Assembly: GCA_002478865.1 (NCBI GenBank)
Contig: DLJZ01000014.1
Coordinates: forward strand, 18,898 to 56,427
Reading direction: 5' to 3'
From: Hungatella sp. UBA7603
GTDB taxonomy: Bacteria > Bacillota > Clostridia > Lachnospirales > Lachnospiraceae
DNA: 37,530 nt
Shown here: piece after piece, positions 24,785 to 31,063 of the stretch
Numbering within the stretch: position 1 is the first letter of the stretch
How the letters are laid out: the number at the start of each line of letters is the position of its first letter
The notes under the pieces: generated by a model
What the model was told of the DNA's origin: nothing
The model's input: only the letters and a program-made list of their open reading frames with translations
The model's database searches: none
Made by a program: the position numbers and the translations under genes

Positions 24785-25951
24785 ATGGAAAATGTAGATA
24801 TAAATACGGTCTATCTTGCCGAAGTGGAGAGGGAGTACGCCCAGATCCACAACAACTGGCTTATGCTGCATTATAAAATCACGATTGGGGTGGTGGTATT
24901 TGCTTTCCTCGTGGAATGCATGATGAGCCTTTTGTTTGTGGATTCTGATGTTATTACCATATCCATGGAACGGTATTTATTAAAATATATTGTGGTGCCA
25001 AGCGGACTGAACCTTATTTTAATTGGGTTAGAAACCATGGCACTTAAGGCAGAACGTCTCTCCCAGGAGCAGAAAATCTATATGGTTTCCTTAACACTTG
25101 TATTTATCTGCTTTGTTGTGTTTTGTGCTCATAGTGCATTGACATCGACTTACTACATCTTTACGGGTGCAGTTATGTTGACGATTATTTATGCCAATTA
25201 CCATCTGACCTGCCTTACCGCCTTACTTAGTGTGATATCCATTATCTTATCGGAGCTGGTAATAAAGTGGGATGCGGATAAGCCTTATGTGCTGGCTAAC
25301 ATGATGTTATTTGGAGATTTTCTTGTTTCCATTATCGTTTTACTGTCTTTTTCCGCGGCTTGTATGGTGGTAATCCGATTTGAACGAAAGAAAAATCGGG
25401 CCATTTTGAAAAAGGATATGGAACGGTATGAGCTAAAGCAAAGCCTACATAAGGATGAATTGACCGGAGTCTATAACCGTAAGGCGCTGCAGGAAGCATT
25501 GTCCAACATGGAGAATCAAGAGACAGATCGAAAGTGGGTATTAGCAACCGTTGATCTGGATCATTTTAAAGGAATCAACGATAACTGGGGGCATTCCATC
25601 GGGGATCGTTGCTTAAAGGAATTTGCCAGGATTTTAAAGGAAAATGAAATAAAGTACATATCCTTTCGGTATGGTGGAGATGAATTTTGTTTGCTGTTTC
25701 CTGATGTGGTAATAGAAGAAGCCGTATTAATATGCGACCGGATCCGGCGTCAGGTGGAGAAGGTCTGTCTGGAAGGAGTGCAACAAATCAATCTGACAGC
25801 CAGTTTTGGAATTGCGGCTTACTCTACAGATATTGATGGGGCACGTCTATTTATTCATTCAGACCATGCCTTATATGAAGCGAAAAAACGTAGAAATGCC
25901 ATCTTTGTCTACGATGAGAGCAATATGGCAACAAAGCCAATGGGCAAATAA
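24785..25951 (+). CDS. Multi-pass membrane diguanylate cyclase
   Basis: A 388-residue protein with about six membrane helices in residues 28-200, a short coiled link (KKDMERYELKQSLHKDELTG), and a GGDEF domain with the intact active site YGGDEF. The RxxD I-site five residues before the motif is absent (EIKY there), so feedback inhibition is probably lost, unlike the neighbouring cyclase. The membrane domain is not one I recognise. It starts behind AAGGAATAATCG and ends inside its terminator. Confidence 0.9.
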   Translation: MENVDINTVYLAEVEREYAQIHNNWLMLHYKITIGVVVFAFLVECMMSLLFVDSDVITISMERYLLKYIVVPSGLNLILIGLETMALKAERLSQEQKIYMVSLTLVFICFVVFCAHSALTSTYYIFTGAVMLTIIYANYHLTCLTALLSVISIILSELVIKWDADKPYVLANMMLFGDFLVSIIVLLSFSAACMVVIRFERKKNRAILKKDMERYELKQSLHKDELTGVYNRKALQEALSNMENQETDRKWVLATVDLDHFKGINDNWGHSIGDRCLKEFARILKENEIKYISFRYGGDEFCLLFPDVVIEEAVLICDRIRRQVEKVCLEGVQQINLTASFGIAAYSTDIDGARLFIHSDHALYEAKKRRNAIFVYDESNMATKPMGK

Positions 25952-25969
25952 TCCCATTGGTTTCTTTTT
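25934..25969 (+). terminator. Intrinsic terminator overlapping a stop codon
   Basis: AAGCCAATGGG (25934-25944) pairs with CCCATTGGTTT (25953-25963), followed by CTTTTT. The left arm is still within the coding sequence of the cyclase. Confidence 0.8.
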
Positions 25970-25972
25970 GTA

Positions 25973-26002
25973 TTGACATTACATAATGTGTAATGTTATA
26001 AT
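25973..26002 (+). promoter_or_regulatory. Promoter with a palindromic operator in the spacer
   Basis: TTGACA (25973-25978) and TATAAT (25997-26002) are 18 bases apart. The spacer is almost filled by a 21-bp palindrome (25976-25996), ACATTACATA-A-TGTGTAATGT with one mismatch. A bound dimer would block polymerase. The downstream winged-helix protein is the likely binder. A smaller TTCGT-GTA-ACGAA palindrome follows at 26002-26014. Confidence 0.8.
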
Positions 26003-26043
26003 TCGTGTAACGAAAACAAGCAGATAAAAAGAAAGGAGAACCA

Positions 26044-26628
26044 ATGGAAAAAATTATTTTATCAACAAAAAAAGAATTGGAAATCTATATAAATCCCGTG
26101 AGGCAGCAGCTTTTAGGAATCCTGGAAAAATCAAAGGAGCCTATGACACCTAAGATGCTGTCAGATAAGATGAATATCTCTGCTTCCAGTATCCAGCACC
26201 ATATTGGAAAGCTTTTATCTCTTGGTGTTTTGGAACTTCACCACACCAAGCAGATCAATGGGATTACAGCCAAGTTTTATAAACCCACCTATGTTGTGGT
26301 TCAGATCGGTCTTGAAAAAGATGATTCCATGACGTCTCAGAGAGAAGTATACTTACAGGAAAAGGTTGCTAGGACCTATGATGGATTTATGGCCCAGAAG
26401 AAAAAAGTATTGGAAGGCTTAAAGGAGAAGGAGCAGATAAACCAAGGAATGGAATGGCAGTTGGGTGATATCTTAACAGGCGTCATGCACCTGACCGGGG
26501 AAGAATCAAAAGAGCTTTTTAAGTTAATCTCCGGATATCTAGAGACCCATAGTACTCCTTCCTCGGAAAAGTCTCCTTGGGAATATGCGCTGATCTTATA
26601 TCATGCAGGGGAGGATTTGAATGAATAA
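26044..26628 (+). CDS. ArsR-like winged-helix transcriptional regulator
   Basis: A 194-residue regulator. The winged helix at about 15-90 includes PMTPKMLSDKMNISASSIQHHIGKLLSLGVLE, an ArsR/HTH_20-type recognition helix with an Ile-Gln-His-His core. The C-terminal half is helical and charged, of unknown role. No metal-binding cysteine cluster is visible. It overlaps the MFS gene by eight bases (ATGAATAA), so the two are translationally coupled. The palindrome in the shared promoter suggests autorepression relieved by a compound the MFS protein exports. Confidence 0.88.
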   Translation: MEKIILSTKKELEIYINPVRQQLLGILEKSKEPMTPKMLSDKMNISASSIQHHIGKLLSLGVLELHHTKQINGITAKFYKPTYVVVQIGLEKDDSMTSQREVYLQEKVARTYDGFMAQKKKVLEGLKEKEQINQGMEWQLGDILTGVMHLTGEESKELFKLISGYLETHSTPSSEKSPWEYALILYHAGEDLNE

Positions 26629-27829
26629 AGTGCAGCAGCTTGTCATCTTTTTAAACTACTTTTCTCTGGGCCTTTTAATGCCGGTACTGAATTTGATTTT
26701 ACTGGAGAGGGGTGCAGATGTTAAGACGTTGCCGCTATTAATTGGTCTATATGCGCTATCTGCCCTTATCTTTGAACTTCCAAGTGGAATCTGTGCTGAT
26801 TTATTGGGAAGAAAGACTGCATTTTTAATATCAGGGATCGCTAAGCTTTTTTCACTCACCTTTCTAGTCGCAGCAGATGGTATCGGTCTGTTGATTCCAT
26901 GTGTCATCTTTAACGGCATCAGCCGCGCTTTTTCCAGTGGAAGTTTGGACGCTCTTATTATGGAGCAGGCAGTTAACTTAAAAGGAGAGGACTGTATTCC
27001 CAAGGTATCCTCTCGTTTGTCCATGCTGGAGGCGGGAGGTTTTGCAATTGGCAGCATTCTGGGTGGGTTTGTATCCTACGCAGGTGGTACCGAAGGGGTG
27101 ATTTTAATTCAGGGAGGATTTACGGTAGTCGCGTTTCTTTTATGTGCGGCGGGAATTCGAGAGATGAGAGAAAAAAAGGAGAAAGATAAAAAAGTGCCAC
27201 TGTTGGCCCATCTAAACATGGGAGCCCAAGCGGTGAAGTCAGGTGGGAATTTAAAATACGTTCTTATGGGGACGTTTTTTACTGGATTTTTATTGATTTC
27301 CATCGAAACTTATTGGCAACCAATCTATCTGGAGGTTTCTACGTTAAAAGATGCCACCTGGGCCCTTGGAATTATATCATTTCTAGGCTTTTTCATGTCT
27401 GCTACAGGAAATGCGGTCAGTGAAAAACTGCTTACCAAATTTAATCTTGGTCACTGGAATGTATACGGAATTGGCAGATTGGCTCTTAGCCTTTTTCTCG
27501 TAATCTTATCCTTACAATTTCATGGACGTGGTTTTGTTTTAGCCTATGCCTTGCTGTACCTTTTATCCGGTATTGGCAATGTAGCGGAGAATACCTTGAT
27601 CAACCGGTATACCCCCAATCATGTTAGAGCAAGCATACTTTCTCTAAGCTCTTTTCTATTCCAGCTTGGCGTATTGTCAGCCTCTCTGGTAAGCAGTTTA
27701 CTGGCAGCTAACGTATCCATCAGAGGGATTTGGGCGTTGTCAGGTTACTTCTGCGTTATCTCCTTTTTTGTACTGATTATTGTGTCGTTTAAAAGAAATA
27801 AAAAGATAATTAACACAATAACATCATAA
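26621..27829 (+). CDS. MFS transporter
   Basis: A 402-residue major facilitator superfamily protein with 12 predicted helices. The signature between helices 2 and 3 is GICADLLGRKTAFLISG, a typical motif A variant. The middle cytoplasmic loop is basic (REMREKKEKDKK). Likely an exporter of drugs or toxic metabolites, driven by the proton gradient; the cargo is unknown. The start overlaps the regulator stop, confirming a two-gene unit. Confidence 0.9.
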   Translation: MNKVQQLVIFLNYFSLGLLMPVLNLILLERGADVKTLPLLIGLYALSALIFELPSGICADLLGRKTAFLISGIAKLFSLTFLVAADGIGLLIPCVIFNGISRAFSSGSLDALIMEQAVNLKGEDCIPKVSSRLSMLEAGGFAIGSILGGFVSYAGGTEGVILIQGGFTVVAFLLCAAGIREMREKKEKDKKVPLLAHLNMGAQAVKSGGNLKYVLMGTFFTGFLLISIETYWQPIYLEVSTLKDATWALGIISFLGFFMSATGNAVSEKLLTKFNLGHWNVYGIGRLALSLFLVILSLQFHGRGFVLAYALLYLLSGIGNVAENTLINRYTPNHVRASILSLSSFLFQLGVLSASLVSSLLAANVSIRGIWALSGYFCVISFFVLIIVSFKRNKKIINTITS

Positions 27830-27834
27830 TATTA

Positions 27835-27863
27835 TTGATAATCTGGAGAAATTCTGGTATAAA
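27835..27863 (+). promoter_or_regulatory. Promoter of the LigB-type dioxygenase
   Basis: TTGATA (27835-27840) and TATAAA (27858-27863) are 17 bases apart, 54 bases before the start codon. Confidence 0.6.
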
Positions 27864-27916
27864 TAGAGTATAGCACACCATTTGTGCTGTATGAAACGGA
27901 TGAAAGGAGATTATTT

Positions 27917-28681
27917 ATGATACATCCAATGTTTTTATGCCATGGAGCCCCAGACCTTGTTTTGGAGGATAATGAATATATTAGATTATTAAAAGAAATT
28001 GGAAAAAGCCTGAAACCCAAAGCGGTTGTACTCTTTACGGCTCACTGGGAGACGGAGGTCACGGCAATTTCAGCCATTGATGGCACATACGATATGATTT
28101 ATGATTTTTACGGTTTTCCGGCTGAACTTTACCGCATAAAATATCCGGCAAAGGGATCGCCTGAGCTGGCAGAACGGGTTAAGAATCTTTTAAAAGAACA
28201 CGAGATACCATCAAATCTGGATCGTTCCAGGGGAATCGATCATGGAACTTGGTCCATTCTGTCCATTTTATTTCCAGAGGCAGATATTCCGGTGGTTCAG
28301 GTATCCATTAACCCATTTCGTTCCAAAGAAGAACAGTTTCTCATAGGGGAAGCATTAAAACCTCTGGCAGAAGAAGATATATTAATTCTTGGCAGTGGGT
28401 CTACGGTTCATAACCTGGGAGCTTTAAATGGAAATGCCACAGAACCGGAGTCCTGGGCTGTGGAATTTGATGACTGGATCATAGACCGAGTGGAACGGTT
28501 AGACAGCGACGAACTCTTTCGTTATCAGTCCCTTGCCCCTCATGCAAGGCATGCAGTTCCAAGAGAGGAACATATGATGCCATTATTCACAGCTCTGGGA
28601 AGTGGCGGGGATAGAACGCCAAAGCTTTTGCACCGAAGTTATGCATACGGAACATTTACCTATCTTGGATTTGAGTTTTGA
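27917..28681 (+). CDS. LigB/DODA-type class III extradiol ring-cleavage dioxygenase
   Basis: A 254-residue protein of the YgiD/4,5-DOPA dioxygenase family. Likely metal ligands are His9 (FLCHGAPDLVLEDN) and His43 (TAHWE), with further conserved histidines in DHGTWSILSILFP, GSGSTVHNLGAL and HAVPREEHMMPLFTALG. These enzymes use Fe2+ or Zn2+ and open catechol rings with O2, though in a strict anaerobe the true role may differ. ATG 27917 is chosen because AAAGGAG precedes it; an in-frame start 11 codons earlier overlaps the -10 side of the leader. It is a single-gene unit closed by a convergent terminator. Confidence 0.87.
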   Translation: MIHPMFLCHGAPDLVLEDNEYIRLLKEIGKSLKPKAVVLFTAHWETEVTAISAIDGTYDMIYDFYGFPAELYRIKYPAKGSPELAERVKNLLKEHEIPSNLDRSRGIDHGTWSILSILFPEADIPVVQVSINPFRSKEEQFLIGEALKPLAEEDILILGSGSTVHNLGALNGNATEPESWAVEFDDWIIDRVERLDSDELFRYQSLAPHARHAVPREEHMMPLFTALGSGGDRTPKLLHRSYAYGTFTYLGFEF

Positions 28682-28723
28682 TCCAGTTGTAAGTAACGAA
28701 ACTGGGAATTATAAAATATAATA

Positions 28724-28785
28724 GGATGCGCCTATGTAGGACAATGAAATAAAAAGTCCTACATAGGGGTATTTTCATCCTTTTT
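28724..28785. terminator. Convergent terminator hairpin
   Basis: CCTATGTAGGAC (28731-28742) pairs perfectly with GTCCTACATAGG (28756-28767). An outer GGATG/CATCC pair extends it and a T run follows at 28781. The right arm overlaps the stop codon of the LysE-type gene on the opposite strand. Confidence 0.75.
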
Positions 28786-29421
28786 GATTTTGTTTTCTTT
28801 GGCAAGAAGTTTTAACCCGAAGAAGATTAAAACGAAACCAACTGCTATATTTAACAATTGTATCACGATAGGAGGCAAAAATCCCCTTACCACACTCCCC
28901 AGAAATGCCACACCTGATAAGAATACTATAGTGGCAATAACACAGCCCGCAGCAAAAAAGGTAAGCTGCCCTTTGTTCCATTTGTTTTCTATCATTTGCG
29001 TTGAAAACATACCACTCCAAAAGATGATAGTTAGAGGGTTTGATGCGGTTAGTAGCATTCCTTTTATAAATAGGTTACCGCTTGATACCTGAGAAAATAG
29101 TTGAATGTCTGGTAAGAGATTCCGGCCAAAGACACCCATAATTGTATTCACACCAAAGAAAACAAGGACCAGACAACCAGCCAGCTTAACTCCTGCCTTC
29201 ACCTGTTTCCGATTGATAATAGCAGCAATTCCCACGCAGGATAATCCGATGTAGAAAGCGTCAATAAGAGCAATGGCAAATACAAGAGATAAACCGCTTA
29301 TAAAACCATAAGTTGTGGCAGTATGAAAGACGAACAAACACATCGGCCCCACGGCAAATTGTAGTAATAATCCAAATCTAAACCCTTTTAAAATCATTCC
29401 GCTGATTTCTTTTCCTTTCAT
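28759..29421 (-). CDS. LysE-family amino-acid exporter
   Basis: A 220-residue membrane protein of the LysE/RhtB family, with six predicted helices. The N-terminal FGLLLQFAVGPMCLFVFHTA holds the family GP motif, and NPLTIIFWSGMF is the matching second-half motif. These proteins export amino acids or related solutes. The start at 29421 has a GGGG just upstream, and the alternative Met nine residues in has no better site. It is followed toward 29563 by a 142-base gap before the integrase gene, in which I see nothing clear. Confidence 0.87.
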   Translation of the reverse strand: MKGKEISGMILKGFRFGLLLQFAVGPMCLFVFHTATTYGFISGLSLVFAIALIDAFYIGLSCVGIAAIINRKQVKAGVKLAGCLVLVFFGVNTIMGVFGRNLLPDIQLFSQVSSGNLFIKGMLLTASNPLTIIFWSGMFSTQMIENKWNKGQLTFFAAGCVIATIVFLSGVAFLGSVVRGFLPPIVIQLLNIAVGFVLIFFGLKLLAKENKIKKDENTPM

Positions 29422-29563
29422 TCCCCATCAAAGACCCTTCTGTTTTGGGTTATTTTACCAAAGCAAAAGAGTGAAGTAAACCTTATATGACAATACCATA
29501 TAAAATAAAGTCTTTCATTTATAATCTTATGTACGAAAAAAAGGGTAGCTTCATTCCATGGCT

Positions 29564-30688
29564 CTATGGCTGGATTTTCGTGTTAAATACATAGAGATCG
29601 TTGAACTTATCGATGGCTAACTTTTTTTGTTCCATCAAAGAGTGGGCATAGATATTTAAAGTGATGGAGACACTGGAATGCCCTAGAAGCTCACTTATGG
29701 TTTTAATATCTACTCCAAGTTCTAAGGCACGGGTGGCAAAGGTGTGGCGAATGGCGTGGAATTTCCGGTCTGTTACACCTACATCGGTCAGGATTCTTTT
29801 ATATAGCTTTTGAAAACGGCGGGGATCGTATGGGAGCTGGTTGCCAGAGAAAATATAGTCCTCCCCCCCATATTGTCCAACGTGTTTTTTTAACATTACG
29901 AACAAAAAATCGGGCAGAGGTATTTTCCTTAATGATTTCCGGCTTTTTGGAGATCCTACAAATAGTTCGGTTTTATCTTTTCCCTCGTCAAAGGTCTGAA
30001 CTCTTGAGACCGTCCGATTAATGGATAAGGTACCGGCTTCCATATCAATGTCCTTCCATTTCAGGGCGCATAATTCACCTAAACGGATGCCAGTATAAAA
30101 GCATAGTACGATTCCAATGGCCTGTTTGCTCTCGTGACGAAGAGCTGCTTGCTCGATGGAGCGCTGATCTTTCATAGAAAAAACTTCTACCTCTTTTTCC
30201 ACCTGCTTTGGAGGTTTAATTAGGTCTATTATGGTAACGTATTCTGGAGATCCTTTTAATATCTCTCGTAGTGCAATCTTAAAAATAGAAAGAATCTTCC
30301 TTCGTGAGGAGTCTGCCAGTTCCGTTTCCTCACGAATCAGTCTGGTAAAGCGAAAGACCGAATCTTCTGTGATCTTTAAATACCGATTGTTTCCATAAAA
30401 CGGGATCACATATTTGTTCAGACAGCGGTAATAGCTTTCATAGGTCGAAGGCTTTACCCTTGGTGCCGTATCCTTTAACCATGCTTCAAATAAATCCACA
30501 GCATTTGGGGTCGTTGCATTTGCCTGCTTTTTACGGGGGCCTGTAGCTTCTGGAGTCTGCTTTATCTTCTCCTTCACTCCCTTATAGCTGGAAGAGTAGA
30601 AATACTGGTACTTTCCATCTTTTTTCAAACGCCGTCCTTCCCATCTGCCATCTTTCCGTTTGTATATATTTTCTCCTCGTCTTGGCAT
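29564..30688 (-). CDS. Tyrosine recombinase / phage-type integrase
   Basis: A 374-residue site-specific recombinase. An N-terminal strand-rich DNA-binding segment (ENIYKRKDGRWEGRR) resembles AP2-like arm-binding domains. A SAM-like core-binding domain covers about 60-165. The catalytic set is Arg202 (YTGIRLGE), His311 and Arg314 (HAIRH), His337 (LGHSS) and nucleophile Tyr347 (NIYAHS). ATG 30688 is chosen for AAAGGAG at ideal distance; an upstream frame extension of 35 codons is leader. It points to a mobile or formerly mobile element. No excisionase, direct-repeat att site or phage genes were seen here. Confidence 0.9.
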   Translation of the reverse strand: MPRRGENIYKRKDGRWEGRRLKKDGKYQYFYSSSYKGVKEKIKQTPEATGPRKKQANATTPNAVDLFEAWLKDTAPRVKPSTYESYYRCLNKYVIPFYGNNRYLKITEDSVFRFTRLIREETELADSSRRKILSIFKIALREILKGSPEYVTIIDLIKPPKQVEKEVEVFSMKDQRSIEQAALRHESKQAIGIVLCFYTGIRLGELCALKWKDIDMEAGTLSINRTVSRVQTFDEGKDKTELFVGSPKSRKSLRKIPLPDFLFVMLKKHVGQYGGEDYIFSGNQLPYDPRRFQKLYKRILTDVGVTDRKFHAIRHTFATRALELGVDIKTISELLGHSSVSITLNIYAHSLMEQKKLAIDKFNDLYVFNTKIQP

Positions 30689-30786
30689 GGGTAAACTCCT
30701 TTGCTTATAATCATCTATTATAAGGTGAGATCGGCTTGAATGACATAATCCAAATATTACCACATTTTGGGCCATGGATGTTGAGG

Positions 30787-30821
30787 TTGACATTTGAAAG
30801 CAGGTGGTCTACACTTAATAT
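30787..30821 (+). promoter_or_regulatory. Promoter of the MgtA-type ATPase leader
   Basis: TTGAAA (30794-30799) and TAATAT (30816-30821) are 16 bases apart. TTGACA at 30787-30792 is a better -35 but would need a 23-base spacer. Transcription would begin near 30828, giving a leader of about 235 bases before the ATPase start. Confidence 0.5.
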
Positions 30822-30849
30822 GAAATACTATTGAAAAAGGAGTGAAGAC

Positions 30850-30954
30850 ATGGACAGTAACCCTCGAAGTCAGATGTGCGGCTTCAAGCCCCACTATGAA
30901 GATAAAACCCAATTCATCGGAATAATGATCAGGATGATGCCCTATGTCTATTAA
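30850..30954 (+). CDS. Leader peptide ORF upstream of the Mg2+ ATPase (34 aa)
   Basis: A 34-codon ORF with an excellent ribosome site (AAAAAGGAGTGAAGAC before ATG). The peptide starts MDSNPRSQMCGFKPHYEDK and ends FIGIMIRMMPYVY; it is rich in Met and has no membrane helix. The stop codon lies in the loop of a hairpin (30940-30964), and an intrinsic terminator follows 33 bases after the stop. That order (leader ORF, hairpin, terminator, ion-pump gene) is the layout of translation-controlled attenuation, as known for Salmonella mgtL upstream of mgtA. No similarity to mgtL in sequence is claimed. Translation and regulatory role are inferred. Confidence 0.6.
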   Translation: MDSNPRSQMCGFKPHYEDKTQFIGIMIRMMPYVY

Positions 30955-30964
30955 TACATAAGGG
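30940..30964 (+). promoter_or_regulatory. Leader hairpin over the sORF stop codon
   Basis: CCCTATGT (30940-30947) pairs with ACAT-A-AGGG (30956-30964) with one bulged A. The 8-base loop holds the stop codon TAA (30952-30954). A ribosome terminating there would keep the hairpin open. Confidence 0.5.
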
Positions 30965-30986
30965 TACTATTTTCCTGTTTATTCTT

Positions 30987-31011
30987 GCCGTCAATTGGGA
31001 CGGCTTTTTTT
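30987..31011 (+). terminator. Intrinsic terminator in the mgtA leader
   Basis: GCCGTC-AATTGG-GACGGC followed by seven T residues, all before the ATPase start at 31064. An upstream CCCAATT (30908-30914, inside the leader ORF) is complementary to AATTGGG (30993-30999), that is the loop plus the first base of the right arm, and could compete with the terminator. Confidence 0.85.
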
Positions 31012-31063
31012 GTGCCAATTTTTATTTTCATTGGGGACTCTTAAAAAGAAAGGAATGAGACCA

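Noticed and set aside
29422..29563. Attachment site next to the integrase
   Set aside because: No direct repeat of this segment was found elsewhere in the window and there is no tRNA gene nearby.
30880..30970. M-box (Mg2+) riboswitch in the mgtA leader
   Set aside because: Words such as GGCTTC, TATGAAGATA and GGATGATGCCCTATG recall parts of the M-box, but the AGGTGAGGCTCC core and the long-range P1/P2 pairing are not seen. A covariance-model search would decide.
30995..31063. N-terminal extension of the MgtA ATPase by 23 codons
   Set aside because: The extension is translated from the terminator T run and has no ribosome site; ATG 31064 has one.
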